Positions 26,510-34,843 of a stretch of 64,000 nucleotides of DNA are shown here, in pieces. The stretch is from Hyphococcus sp. Its GTDB lineage: Bacteria; Pseudomonadota; Alphaproteobacteria; Caulobacterales; Parvularculaceae. The position numbers and the translations under genes are program-made. Below the pieces are notes generated by a model. The model saw only the letters and a program-made list of their open reading frames with translations, was not told where the DNA came from and ran no database searches. The stretch covers positions 1 to 64,000 of the forward strand of contig BQJG01000004.1 in NCBI GenBank assembly GCA_021604585.1. Direction: 5' to 3'. The first letter of the stretch is position 1; each line of letters opens with the position of its first letter.

Positions 26510-26864
26510 ACAACGAGGCGTCACGCTCGTCGAAACGCTGGTTGCGCTGGCGGTGATGGGCTTCGTGGTTGGCGCGCTTTTGGTTCTTATCGGGCAGAAT
26601 TCGCGCTTTGCCGCATCCATGCGCGAACGGACCATGGCCTCAATCGCTGCTGATAATCTGATGATTAAGGCCTTGGTATTGGAAGAAGCCAAGGAGGCCG
26701 GCGAAATTCAGGGCGATATTTCGGTCGGCGATCAAACATGGGCATATCGCCGTGAAATAATCGAAACAGGCGTAGAGGACATCCTCCGGATCGAAATTGA
26801 CGTCTCAAATCCGGAAACAGGGCAAGTCGTCGCGCACGCGACCTCGATGAGGCGCACCCAATGA
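26493..26864 (+). CDS. gspI: Type II secretion minor pseudopilin GspI
   Basis: A 123-residue minor pseudopilin that with GspJ and GspK should form the pseudopilus tip. The leader is short, MNARSKQRG, cut before VTLVETLVALAVMGF with Glu at mature position 5. The segment RERTMASIAADNLMIKAL corresponds to the A-x-x-x-A-x-N region usual in GspI. It overlaps gspH by 17 and gspJ by 4 bases. Confidence 0.92.
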   Translation: MNARSKQRGVTLVETLVALAVMGFVVGALLVLIGQNSRFAASMRERTMASIAADNLMIKALVLEEAKEAGEIQGDISVGDQTWAYRREIIETGVEDILRIEIDVSNPETGQVVAHATSMRRTQ

Positions 26865-27514
26865 GCGGTTCCCGGCAAAAGGGAATGACACTGCCGGAAG
26901 TGCTGATAGCGCTTCTGGTCTTCGCCGCTATCGCTGCGACCAGTGTTTATGCGTTACGGCTCGGCGTTGACAGTAGAGATCAGCTTGCGCGAGTTGATGA
27001 TGAGTTGAAGTCGTTTCAGATTGCGCGCACTCTTATCAAAGAAGACATGGCCCAAGTCGCTTTGCGGAAGGTGCGCGACGAGTTTGGCGTGGAAAGGCCC
27101 GCCGCTTTTCTTGGCAATTTATCGCATTTCGGAGCAAGCCGCGAGGGCGATGAAAAAGTTCTTGTGTCTTTTGTGCGCGACGGCTGGCTGAATCCAGGCG
27201 CTGAAACCCCCCGCAGTTCTTTGCAGTATGTTGAGTATGTCTTTCGGGGAGGCGCCTTGCTCCGGCGCAATCGCGCCTACCTTGATGATGCCTCAGGAGC
27301 AGATGAGACAGAGCGTGTCTTGTTTGACGGGCTTGTCGATGCGCGCGCGGCCTTTTTGTTGAATGAAGTGCGGGGCGAATTGAACTGGTCTGAAATCTGG
27401 CCTGTCACTGGCGCGTCCCCGCCGCCGCTGGCGATTTCCATTACGCTTGACCGGAAAGATCAGGCCCCCCTCGAACAGCTTTTCTGGCTGGGCCGGACGG
27501 AGGCGGCGGAATGA
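26861..27514 (+). CDS. gspJ: Type II secretion minor pseudopilin GspJ
   Basis: A 217-residue minor pseudopilin. The processing site is KGMTLPEVLIALLVFAAI, with cleavage after Gly and Glu at mature position 5. QIARTLIKEDMAQ and VSFVRDGWLNPG, followed by LQYVEYVFRGGALLRRNRAYLD, match the GspJ pattern (the typical phrase is R-x-G-W-x-N-P). The start overlaps gspI by four bases (ATGA), and the end overlaps gspK likewise. Confidence 0.93.
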   Translation: MSGSRQKGMTLPEVLIALLVFAAIAATSVYALRLGVDSRDQLARVDDELKSFQIARTLIKEDMAQVALRKVRDEFGVERPAAFLGNLSHFGASREGDEKVLVSFVRDGWLNPGAETPRSSLQYVEYVFRGGALLRRNRAYLDDASGADETERVLFDGLVDARAAFLLNEVRGELNWSEIWPVTGASPPPLAISITLDRKDQAPLEQLFWLGRTEAAE

Positions 27515-28482
27515 TCACTGATCGCCGCCAACAAAAGGGCGCCGCCTTGCTGATTGTGTTGTTGCTTGCGGCGACATTATCCTTTGTGGCGATGTCCGCC
27601 ATGCAACGCACGGCGTTGGCGGCAGCACGCGCAAGCAATGTTAGCGCAAGAAGCGAGGGTCTGTGGCGCGCCCTTGCAGTTGAGACTCTGGCGCTTGCCG
27701 CTGCAGAGCAATTCGCCTCAGCAGAAAATCCGACAATGTCATTGGATGATGAATGGGCGAGAGAGCCGATTGAGCTTCCACTGGAAGATGGCGCCGCACG
27801 CGTGTTTTTTACCGACGCAACGGCCTGTTTCAACATTAACAGTCTTGCTGTTGCTTATGGGGATGCATCAGGAGACGCTGTCATCGCTGAATTTGTTCGT
27901 CTTGCCGGCTTTCTGGACATCAGCGATTATGAGGCGGCGGCGATTGCCGAAGCGATTGGCGACTGGATCGATCAGGACACAAACCGCCGGCCGCAGGGAG
28001 GCGAGGATGAATACTACACTGCGTTGCCGTCGCCCTATCGGACCGGAAATCAGCCGATGACGTCAGTCACGGAGCTGCGTTCTGTAAAGGGGGTTTCACG
28101 AGAGATTTATGGATCGCTAAAGCCCTATGTTTGCGCACAAGACTCTACGGAACCGTCGACAATCAATGTGAACATGCTTGCGGAGCGTCATGCGCCATTG
28201 CTTGCGGCAATTTTAAGGCCCGAAGCAACCATACAGACAGCACGCGATATCATCGCTTCCCGTCCGCCCGGCGGCTATCAAAGCGTCGAAGCGTTTATGA
28301 CCTCGCCCTTGGTTGCGGCCCTGAAAACCGAGCAATCGGGCCGTTTTTCGGTCACATCACGCTACCTTATCGCCCGTGCAGAGATTGTTTATGATACGGC
28401 GTTAATAGAAATGACGTCGACGATTGAAGCCAGTCAGCAAGGAGCTCGCGTTATCGCGCGACGCATCGGAGCCGAAGAGTGA
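27511..28482 (+). CDS. gspK: Type II secretion minor pseudopilin GspK
   Basis: GspK caps the pseudopilus. The 323-residue protein has a leader ending QQKGAALLIVLLLAATLSF; it lacks the Glu at mature position 5, which is normal for GspK. Family blocks are visible: CFNINSLA, GDWIDQDTNRRPQGGEDEYYT, NQPMTSVTELRSVKGVS and STINVNMLAE. Coupling to gspJ and gspL is by four-base ATGA overlaps. Confidence 0.95.
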   Translation: MITDRRQQKGAALLIVLLLAATLSFVAMSAMQRTALAAARASNVSARSEGLWRALAVETLALAAAEQFASAENPTMSLDDEWAREPIELPLEDGAARVFFTDATACFNINSLAVAYGDASGDAVIAEFVRLAGFLDISDYEAAAIAEAIGDWIDQDTNRRPQGGEDEYYTALPSPYRTGNQPMTSVTELRSVKGVSREIYGSLKPYVCAQDSTEPSTINVNMLAERHAPLLAAILRPEATIQTARDIIASRPPGGYQSVEAFMTSPLVAALKTEQSGRFSVTSRYLIARAEIVYDTALIEMTSTIEASQQGARVIARRIGAEE

Positions 28483-29675
28483 ACGAAAGCTTAATATTCA
28501 TTCTGGGCGCTGCGCCTGACGAACCGGTTCGCTGGGCGTTTGTCGGGGAAAGCGGCGTTTTGTTGGCGGATCAAGCGTCTGATGTCGCCGGACTGTCCAC
28601 GCTGGCGACACGGGCGGCTGAAGCCCGGCAAATCGTGGCGGTGCTGCAAGGCGAATCTGTCGCTATGCGCCACCTTCCTTCGCCGCCTCGCTCCCAAGGC
28701 CAGTTTCGGGCTGCCGCGGGATTCTTGTTAGAAGACGAACTCGCAGAAAGCCTCGACAACATTCATCTTGCCGTCGCGCGACACCAAAGCGGCGCCGGGT
28801 TATCACTCGCCATTAAAAAGTCCATCATTGAAGAGTGGCTCGGCGTTTTAGCTGATGCTGGCATCAACCCTGATATCCTGTCGCCTGACTTTGCATATCT
28901 TCCAATGGCGACTGGTCGGATGACGCTATTGCAGCTGCCTGACAGGATGATATGTGCGGCTGGCCTGTCTGGCTTTGCGCTAGACCGGCCGCTTGCCGAT
29001 GAAATTGCCGTGACGCTCGCCGCGGACGAAACCGTCAGCGAGATTGTCATTTATGGCGCGCATGAAATGGAAACGGCGCACCGCGATGATGTTACCGTGG
29101 ATTGGCGCGGCCCCATCGAACAAGAAACGTTATTCAAAAAATTCTATGAGGGCGTTGCTACTGCGCCAAACCTGCTTCAGGGCGCTTACCGTAAAAAACG
29201 AGACTGGCGCCAAGCCACTGGGCCGTGGCGCCGTGTTGGCGTGCTCATGGCCGCGTCTCTCGCTGCGCTGTTGCTGGTCAATGTGGCGGGGATCATACGC
29301 GATCTGCGCTTGGCGGATCAGCTGAAGGAAGAAACGCTTGAGCTTCATATGGCGGCGTTTCCTGATGCGGCCGGCGCTGACCCGAAAACCTATGCGCGTC
29401 AGGTTTTGGCGGCTGGCGGCGGCAAACCGGCTTTCTTGATGATTTCCGATGCGCTCGCAGACAGTATTTCGGAAGGAAGCGGCGTACAGATAGATCGAAT
29501 TAGGTTTAATGGCGAGCGGGGCGACTACTCCATTAATATGCGCTTCAACGATATTGCTCAGTTTGAAGCCGTGAAGCGCTCACTTGAGAGCAAAGGCCTG
29601 ACGACGGCTGAAAGCGGCGGCGTGCGGCGGTCAGGCGCCGCCTATCTCGGAGAATTGCGAGTCGGCTTATCATGA
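28479..29675 (+). CDS. gspL: Type II secretion protein GspL
   Basis: GspL spans the inner membrane once, binds GspE in the cytoplasm and pairs with GspM. The 398-residue protein has an actin-like cytoplasmic domain, a single membrane segment (VLMAASLAALLLVNVAGII, about residues 254-272) and a ferredoxin-like periplasmic domain with DRIRFNGERGDYSINMRF. Its start is GTG at 28479, overlapping the gspK stop. GspL is poorly conserved; the call rests on size, topology and position between gspK and gspM. Confidence 0.9.
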   Translation: MNESLIFILGAAPDEPVRWAFVGESGVLLADQASDVAGLSTLATRAAEARQIVAVLQGESVAMRHLPSPPRSQGQFRAAAGFLLEDELAESLDNIHLAVARHQSGAGLSLAIKKSIIEEWLGVLADAGINPDILSPDFAYLPMATGRMTLLQLPDRMICAAGLSGFALDRPLADEIAVTLAADETVSEIVIYGAHEMETAHRDDVTVDWRGPIEQETLFKKFYEGVATAPNLLQGAYRKKRDWRQATGPWRRVGVLMAASLAALLLVNVAGIIRDLRLADQLKEETLELHMAAFPDAAGADPKTYARQVLAAGGGKPAFLMISDALADSISEGSGVQIDRIRFNGERGDYSINMRFNDIAQFEAVKRSLESKGLTTAESGGVRRSGAAYLGELRVGLS

Positions 29676-30136
29676 GCGCTTGGTGGAATAACCTTTCTGC
29701 GCGTGAACGCATCATGCTTGCCATTGCTGCAAGCCTCGCTGGTGTATTGCTTGTTACGTTCGCAATACTCCGCCCGCTCGCCGATTTACGTGCGAATGCG
29801 GATCAGCGCGCAAAGGCGGCGCGAAGCGGTTATGAATTAACCGCGACTGCGGCGGCTGTGGCGGGCGGGACTGCCTCGGGCGCGGAAGACAACCAAACGC
29901 CGCTACGACAAGCGGTGATCGCCACAGCGAGCGCGGCCGGGATAGAGCTGATCCGTATCGGAACGGAAACGGACGGGCAATTGGAAATACAAGCGGCGCA
30001 AGTGAGCGGCGACGTCTTCTTCGCCTGGTTGTCACAATTACAAACAACCTATGGCGCCAGCATCGCCTTCGCTGATATTGCGCGTGGTGAGGCGGGATTG
30101 GTCAATCCGCAAGTTCTCGTGCTGGAACGCAAATGA
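29672..30136 (+). CDS. gspM: Type II secretion protein GspM
   Basis: A 154-residue protein with N-terminal WWNNLSARERIMLAIAASLAGVLLV, the usual GspM pattern of a short amphipathic start and one membrane segment, then a periplasmic ferredoxin-like domain (about residues 80-154). GspM stabilises GspL in the inner-membrane platform. It overlaps gspL and gspN by four bases each. Confidence 0.9.
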   Translation: MSAWWNNLSARERIMLAIAASLAGVLLVTFAILRPLADLRANADQRAKAARSGYELTATAAAVAGGTASGAEDNQTPLRQAVIATASAAGIELIRIGTETDGQLEIQAAQVSGDVFFAWLSQLQTTYGASIAFADIARGEAGLVNPQVLVLERK

Positions 30137-30906
30137 AGCATCCTGGGGCCAAATTGTCGGGAATGCGTACGCCAATGATCCTGGGCGCGCTGGTGTTTTG
30201 TGCAACCATGCTGGCGAATGCGCCTGCAAGTTTGATCGGGCTCGCGTCGGGACAGGGTTCGCCGTCCTATTCCAATGCTGAAGGAACTCTTTGGCGTGGT
30301 GCGTTGCGCGATGTTTCCGTTTCGGGCGTTGCGCTGGGCGATATCAGCTTCCGTTTGTCGCCGTGGTCAGTGCTGCAACTTTCTCCGCGTTTGGATGTTT
30401 CATCAAGCGGAGGGGCGGTGACTGGGCGCGGAAGCGTTACGCTTGGCAGTGGAAAGTCATTTCTGCTGAAGGATGTGGAGGCGGACATATCGCTACGCGC
30501 GATCGCGCCGAGAGGCGTTTTCGGACGGCCTGCAATTGGGCGCGCAAAGATCAACATTAAGCGCCTTGCTTTCAGCAGACACACTGGATGCAAAGCTGCG
30601 AGTGGAGAGGTGTGGACGAATGTTCTGGATGCGCCGGCGCAGCAATTCAATTTGCCGGCCCTTCCCATGTCGGGAACGGTGCAATGTGAGGGCGAGGCGC
30701 TTGTCGTCGCGCTTGAAGGCGAAAATGCACGAACCGGCGCAGCAATATCGCTCAAAATAGACAAATCATTGACATATGAGATTGTAGCGACAGCGCGAAC
30801 CCGGGAAGAAGACGTTGCTTCCGCCTTGCGTGTCTTTGGCTTTGAAGACGATAATGGTGATCTGATTTATGGATCGGTTGGCGTTTTAACAGGAGCGGGA
30901 TCATGA
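30133..30906 (+). CDS. gspN: Type II secretion protein GspN
   Basis: A 257-residue protein with an N-terminal membrane or signal segment (TPMILGALVFCATMLANAPASL) followed by a beta-rich domain typical of GspN: GTLWRGALRDVSVSGVALGDISFRLSP resembles the G-T-x-W-x-G repeats shared with AsmA-like proteins. GspN is an accessory part of many T2SS and its exact role is unsettled. It overlaps gspM and the last lipoprotein gene by four bases each. Confidence 0.88.
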   Translation: MKHPGAKLSGMRTPMILGALVFCATMLANAPASLIGLASGQGSPSYSNAEGTLWRGALRDVSVSGVALGDISFRLSPWSVLQLSPRLDVSSSGGAVTGRGSVTLGSGKSFLLKDVEADISLRAIAPRGVFGRPAIGRAKINIKRLAFSRHTGCKAASGEVWTNVLDAPAQQFNLPALPMSGTVQCEGEALVVALEGENARTGAAISLKIDKSLTYEIVATARTREEDVASALRVFGFEDDNGDLIYGSVGVLTGAGS

Positions 30907-31397
30907 ACACACGATTGGGCGCGTTGCTCGCCAGCACGCTTTTGATGTCCGCTTGTGCGACAACGACTCTCTCGTCGAAAAAAGAGCAAACGGACGGCGT
31001 GCTTGATCTCGCTGGCATCGAGGCAGGCGTGCTGGGGTTGAGACCTCTTGCTTCAGCGGAGCTTCCCGCGAATGAGTGTGGAATGGTTTTGTGGACCCTT
31101 GAAGGAAATCGCCCCTCAGCCGTGTTCCAATTCATTTCCGGCAAGGAGGCCCGCGTCAACATCGCAGGAAAGCCTATAAATCTGACGCGAACGGACTATG
31201 ACGGCGCTTCGGGCTACGGCATTTTTGAGCGCCAGGTTTTTGAAAGCAAAGAAGGCGTCTCGATTGAAGTGTCTGCCCGTTTTGGACTTGAGTTTAGCGG
31301 CGGCGCCTATCTGGAGCATGGATTGATTAAAGTGCGGGATGCTGGCGGGTGGAGCATGGTTTCGCCGACAGCGGGCGTCGCTGGATGCCGCCGCTAG
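30903..31397 (+). CDS. Small lipoprotein closing the gsp operon (function unknown)
   Basis: A 164-residue lipoprotein: signal peptide with lipobox LMSAC (Cys18), Ala at +2, so outer-membrane targeting is expected. The mature domain is beta-rich, with two further Cys near residues 60 and 162 that could form a disulfide. I do not recognise the family. It is coupled to gspN by a four-base ATGA overlap, so it is made with the secretion apparatus. A pilotin-like role for the GspD secretin is one possibility, given that no gspS or gspB homologue is visible. Its stop codon shares the tetranucleotide CTAG with the convergent ZIP gene. Confidence 0.8.
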   Translation: MNTRLGALLASTLLMSACATTTLSSKKEQTDGVLDLAGIEAGVLGLRPLASAELPANECGMVLWTLEGNRPSAVFQFISGKEARVNIAGKPINLTRTDYDGASGYGIFERQVFESKEGVSIEVSARFGLEFSGGAYLEHGLIKVRDAGGWSMVSPTAGVAGCRR

Positions 31398-32146
31398 TGC
31401 AGCTGGCCAATCTGCTGCAGAATAAGCGCAACAGTGCCGACAGCAACGCCGATCATGGCGATATCATAACCTCGTTTATTCGGCGTGCCGGTCGCGTGCG
31501 GTCCAAGATGAACAATCAATACATAAATGAGAGCGCCCGCAGCGGCGCCCAGCATTGCAGCGATGGGCGGTTCAGCTGCCAGGCTGAAGAGCGATTGCGC
31601 CACGATTGTTCCCGCGACGGTTGTGACGGCAGCTGCAGTAAAGGCGAGGACAATCGCACGGGTGCGAGGAAGGCCGGCCTGAGCAAGCAGTGCATAGGCG
31701 ATGACGCCTTCAGGGAATTCGTGGAACAACAGCCCGCCAGTCGCGAGCCAGCCGGTGAATGCTTCTTCCTGGAATGAGGCGGCATATACGGCGCCATCGA
31801 GAAATGAGTGCGCAGAAAGCCCAATGATAGAAGCATAGCCAAAGGTGAGGGCGGCCCCTTCCGGGCGGCGGCTGACGGCCGTCTGCACAGCAATGCCGAT
31901 CAGGACCATGGCCGCGAAGCCGGCCGCGACCCAGCTGAACGCCACTGGCGACAGGCTGGCGGCTTCTGGAATGAGGTGGAACAACACGCCGACCGTCAAC
32001 AGTCCGACAGCAAAGGCCGAGCAATATGCGCTATTGCGCTGCGCCCACTGGCTGAACAGCGCCATGGCGAAGATGCCGAAGGTGCTCATGCCCGCAGCAA
32101 CCAGGCTCGCAAGGAGCCCGTTCAATATGGTGTCTTCCCCAAGCAA
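31394..32146 (-). CDS. ZIP-family metal transporter
   Basis: ZIP proteins bring zinc and sometimes iron or manganese into the cytoplasm. The 250-residue protein has about eight membrane segments; the metal-site helices carry LSAHSFLDGAVYA and LLFHEFPEGVIAYAL, the paired His/Glu motifs of helices IV and V. The start is uncertain: the frame opens with TTG at 32146 and I see no good ribosome site, so it could be shorter. It is divergent from a CDF exporter with 266 bases between them, suggesting joint control of zinc. Confidence 0.9.
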   Translation of the reverse strand: MLGEDTILNGLLASLVAAGMSTFGIFAMALFSQWAQRNSAYCSAFAVGLLTVGVLFHLIPEAASLSPVAFSWVAAGFAAMVLIGIAVQTAVSRRPEGAALTFGYASIIGLSAHSFLDGAVYAASFQEEAFTGWLATGGLLFHEFPEGVIAYALLAQAGLPRTRAIVLAFTAAAVTTVAGTIVAQSLFSLAAEPPIAAMLGAAAGALIYVLIVHLGPHATGTPNKRGYDIAMIGVAVGTVALILQQIGQLH

Positions 32147-32412
32147 ACCCGCAGGGCCCCTTCCTGCTAAAACTCTACACGCGCGCTAGCGCGTGTCCTA
32201 CTAACTCGAACATCGCCAGTATGATAGCAATGAAAATGTTATCTAGTCACTTTTTTTGAGGCGGAATTTCTCTCAAAAGATTGTTCCGAGCATGTTGAAT
32301 TTACTGTGAAATGTCCCCTTTCCGCCTTGCTCTGCACGGTTCGCGCAGACTAAGGTTGCACCGCCCAGTACCGTGTTTATCCGCGTAGAAAACGACGAAG
32401 AACGGCGAGCGA
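32147..32412. promoter_or_regulatory. Divergent promoter region of the ZIP and CDF genes
   Basis: An A/T-rich region without a gene. It contains GATAGCA-7 nt-TGTTATC (32223-32243), an inverted repeat with one mismatch per arm pair, of the size and A/T character of Zur-type operators, about 77 bases from the ZIP start. An imperfect palindrome ACACGC...GCGTGT lies at 32176-32195. Assignment to Zur is an inference. Confidence 0.4.
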
Positions 32413-33411
32413 ATGGTTAATTGCGACCATCAAGAACACCACAAACCTTCGGGAAAGGTCACCGGCCGCCTGTTGATGGCGCTTGGCGTGATCGTCGTTT
32501 TTATGGTGGTGGAGGTGGTTGGCGGCGTGATCTCCGGCTCGCTCGCGCTGCTTGCCGATGCAACGCACATGTTGACCGACGCATTGGCGCTGGGGCTCGC
32601 TGCAAGCGCACAATTTTTTTCAGCACGCCCAGCCGATAACAAACTGCATTTTGGCTATAGACGGGCGCAAGTGCTCGCTGCTTTTGTGAATGGCGTATTG
32701 CTTTCCGTGCTTCTGGTGTGGATCGTATTTGAAGCACTGCATCGTTTTATGAATCCTGTTGAAGTCAACGCGCAGCTAATGTTGTGGGTTGCGATTGCCG
32801 GATTCATCGCCAATGCAATTGCTTTTTTCATTTTGCACCGGCGCGATGAAGTTAACTTGAATATGCGTGGCGCGATGCTGCATGTCGTGAGCGACTTGCT
32901 GGGATCGGCGGCGGCAATTGCCGCGGCGCTGGTCATTGCAGCGACAGGCTGGCTGACCATTGACCCATTGCTATCGATTGCTGTGGCGTTCCTGATCGGC
33001 GTTTCTGCTTTGCGACTAGTTCGCGAAACTGGACATATTTTGCTGGAAGGCGCGCCGACTGATATTGACGTAGCAGAGCTTGAGACAAGTTTGGTCAATG
33101 CGGTCCAACAGATTAAGGGCGTGCATAGCACCCAGATTTCTCAAATAACGCCAGAGCAACCGCGCCTGACTATGCACGCCTGTGTTGGTGATGCGCGTGA
33201 TGCTGCCTCCGCGCTGGTGACAGCGAAAACCTTTCTGGAGAAAAAATACCAGATCCTTCACTCCACCATCCAGATTGAGATTGGCGATGAATGCCCCGAT
33301 GGTGATCATAAGCATGAGCCTGTCAGGAAGTTTGAAGTTCACGAAGGCAAATCGCCTGTGTCTTCGGCGCGCGAAGCTTCAGGCGGGACAGCTGCTTTCG
33401 CCGCCGATTAA
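32413..33411 (+). CDS. Cation diffusion facilitator (zinc/cadmium exporter type)
   Basis: CDF transporters export divalent metals, mostly zinc, in exchange for protons. The 332-residue protein has a His-rich N-terminus (CDHQEHHK), six membrane segments, and the metal sites LLADATHMLTDALAL (His/Asp, helix II) and GAMLHVVSDLLGS (His/Asp, helix V). The C-terminal cytoplasmic domain follows from about residue 210. The ZitB/CzcD branch is the best fit. It faces a ZIP importer, and its stop overlaps that of the next, convergent gene in TTAA (33408-33411). Confidence 0.93.
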   Translation: MVNCDHQEHHKPSGKVTGRLLMALGVIVVFMVVEVVGGVISGSLALLADATHMLTDALALGLAASAQFFSARPADNKLHFGYRRAQVLAAFVNGVLLSVLLVWIVFEALHRFMNPVEVNAQLMLWVAIAGFIANAIAFFILHRRDEVNLNMRGAMLHVVSDLLGSAAAIAAALVIAATGWLTIDPLLSIAVAFLIGVSALRLVRETGHILLEGAPTDIDVAELETSLVNAVQQIKGVHSTQISQITPEQPRLTMHACVGDARDAASALVTAKTFLEKKYQILHSTIQIEIGDECPDGDHKHEPVRKFEVHEGKSPVSSAREASGGTAAFAAD

Positions 33412-34742
33412 CGCGAGGCGGGAAAGCTGTTGAGAATCTCTTTCAGGCGTTTTCTGCCACGCCAGTTTTGGGTGCGCGCTTTCGCCATAGCGTAGCCGAC
33501 AGGTTTGCCCTCAGAGGCGGTCAGCCTCGTGAGGGCTGCGACAAGAGCCATGATGAGCAAATACCCATCCCACATTTCCATTGATGTGGAAGCGCCGCCA
33601 ACGGCGAACACAAAAATCGACATTTGCGAGAAATATGCGAACCGTGATTTCCATGGCGCGATGCGGCCATTTTTGCGATCCAGATACACGCGCCACGCTG
33701 ATAAAAACGTTGTTGCAAACAGCGAGAGGTATATGGCGAGTCCGACGAAACCAGTACCGCCCAGCACTTCAAAATAGATGCTATGCGCGGCCTTGGCGCG
33801 CTCCGCCCGTTCAATATCAACCGACTTGGCAACCTCTGGTTCATACGAGTTTCGCAGGCCGGCGCCGGTGACCGGATGCGCTACAGCCAGCTTGTAGTTG
33901 ATCACCCAGGCATCGACGCGGCCCATAAAAGATGCGTCTTGTGTGGCCTCGGTGATCGTACTCATGCGCTGGGTCCATTTGCTTGGCATGAAAACGATAG
34001 TGGGAATCAGCAATAAAGACAGACCAGCGAGAATGCTGATTTTGTGTTTCGACCGGAACCAGAAAAACCCGCTGAAGACAACAAGCGAAATGAATGCGCC
34101 GCGTGATTGAGTGCCGATAATGGCTATTATAGTAAGGCAAAACAGCGTCAGTAAACCATTGCGAACAATAGGGCGGGCTGCTTCTGCACGTAAATATAAA
34201 ATGAGTGGCAAAGTCGACGCCATTGCAATGCCCAGATGATTGTTATCTTCGAGCACAGTGTTTGGCAGGCCCTGCACGTGATACTGGCCGAGCGTTAGGA
34301 AGGTAAAAGCCGCGCCCTTCGTGGCGAGGAAACCGATTGAGACGACGAGGGTCCAGACAAGGGCGTTAAACCGAAGTTTGGTGGTCGTCATCTGAGCGCA
34401 TAAAACGATGAACAGAAGCGTTTTGATGAAGCGATCATGGTATGGCGCGGAGCTTACCGGATCCAGCGAGAAAGCCTGCGCCAGCGTTAACCAGCCGCCG
34501 AACAGAATAATGAGGCAGGTGATCGGGTCGAATCTGAATTTCGCGATTTCACCGGAGACGATATAAGACGCGATCGTCACGCCGGCGATGATCACATTGA
34601 GCGGGATCCCGTAGACACCAAACGCAGCTTGATGCGGCGTTAAGAGGGTAAACCAGGCCCAGGTCAGCAGTCCGGCGAACGGATGGCGCAGCGCTGCGGC
34701 GAGGCAAAGCGCTGTGAATCCAAGCAAAATCATATCGCGCAT
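33408..34742 (-). CDS. Wzy/O-antigen-ligase-type membrane protein (exosortase-A-associated type)
   Basis: A 444-residue polytopic membrane protein with about ten membrane segments and a large periplasmic loop that carries NYKLAVAHPVTGAGLRNSY and HSIYFEVLGGTGFVGLAIYL, the Wzy_C-type signature. The N-terminal half (ALRHPFAGLLTWAWFTLLTPHQAAFG and RFDPITCLIILFGGWLTLAQAFS) resembles the putative O-glycosylation ligases that accompany exosortase A systems. Such proteins polymerise or transfer glycans on the periplasmic side. No exosortase or PEP-CTERM gene is present in the window, so the partner would lie elsewhere. It stands alone, convergent with the CDF gene. Confidence 0.78.
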   Translation of the reverse strand: MRDMILLGFTALCLAAALRHPFAGLLTWAWFTLLTPHQAAFGVYGIPLNVIIAGVTIASYIVSGEIAKFRFDPITCLIILFGGWLTLAQAFSLDPVSSAPYHDRFIKTLLFIVLCAQMTTTKLRFNALVWTLVVSIGFLATKGAAFTFLTLGQYHVQGLPNTVLEDNNHLGIAMASTLPLILYLRAEAARPIVRNGLLTLFCLTIIAIIGTQSRGAFISLVVFSGFFWFRSKHKISILAGLSLLLIPTIVFMPSKWTQRMSTITEATQDASFMGRVDAWVINYKLAVAHPVTGAGLRNSYEPEVAKSVDIERAERAKAAHSIYFEVLGGTGFVGLAIYLSLFATTFLSAWRVYLDRKNGRIAPWKSRFAYFSQMSIFVFAVGGASTSMEMWDGYLLIMALVAALTRLTASEGKPVGYAMAKARTQNWRGRKRLKEILNSFPASR

Positions 34743-34843
34743 AGGCGCCGCCGGTTCAAAAAGGGAAATTCCCGTTCCAGATTAAGCATATATACAAGGA
34801 ACAGGCCGGACCTCGCCATACACGGCCGTAAATCATCGCGTGG

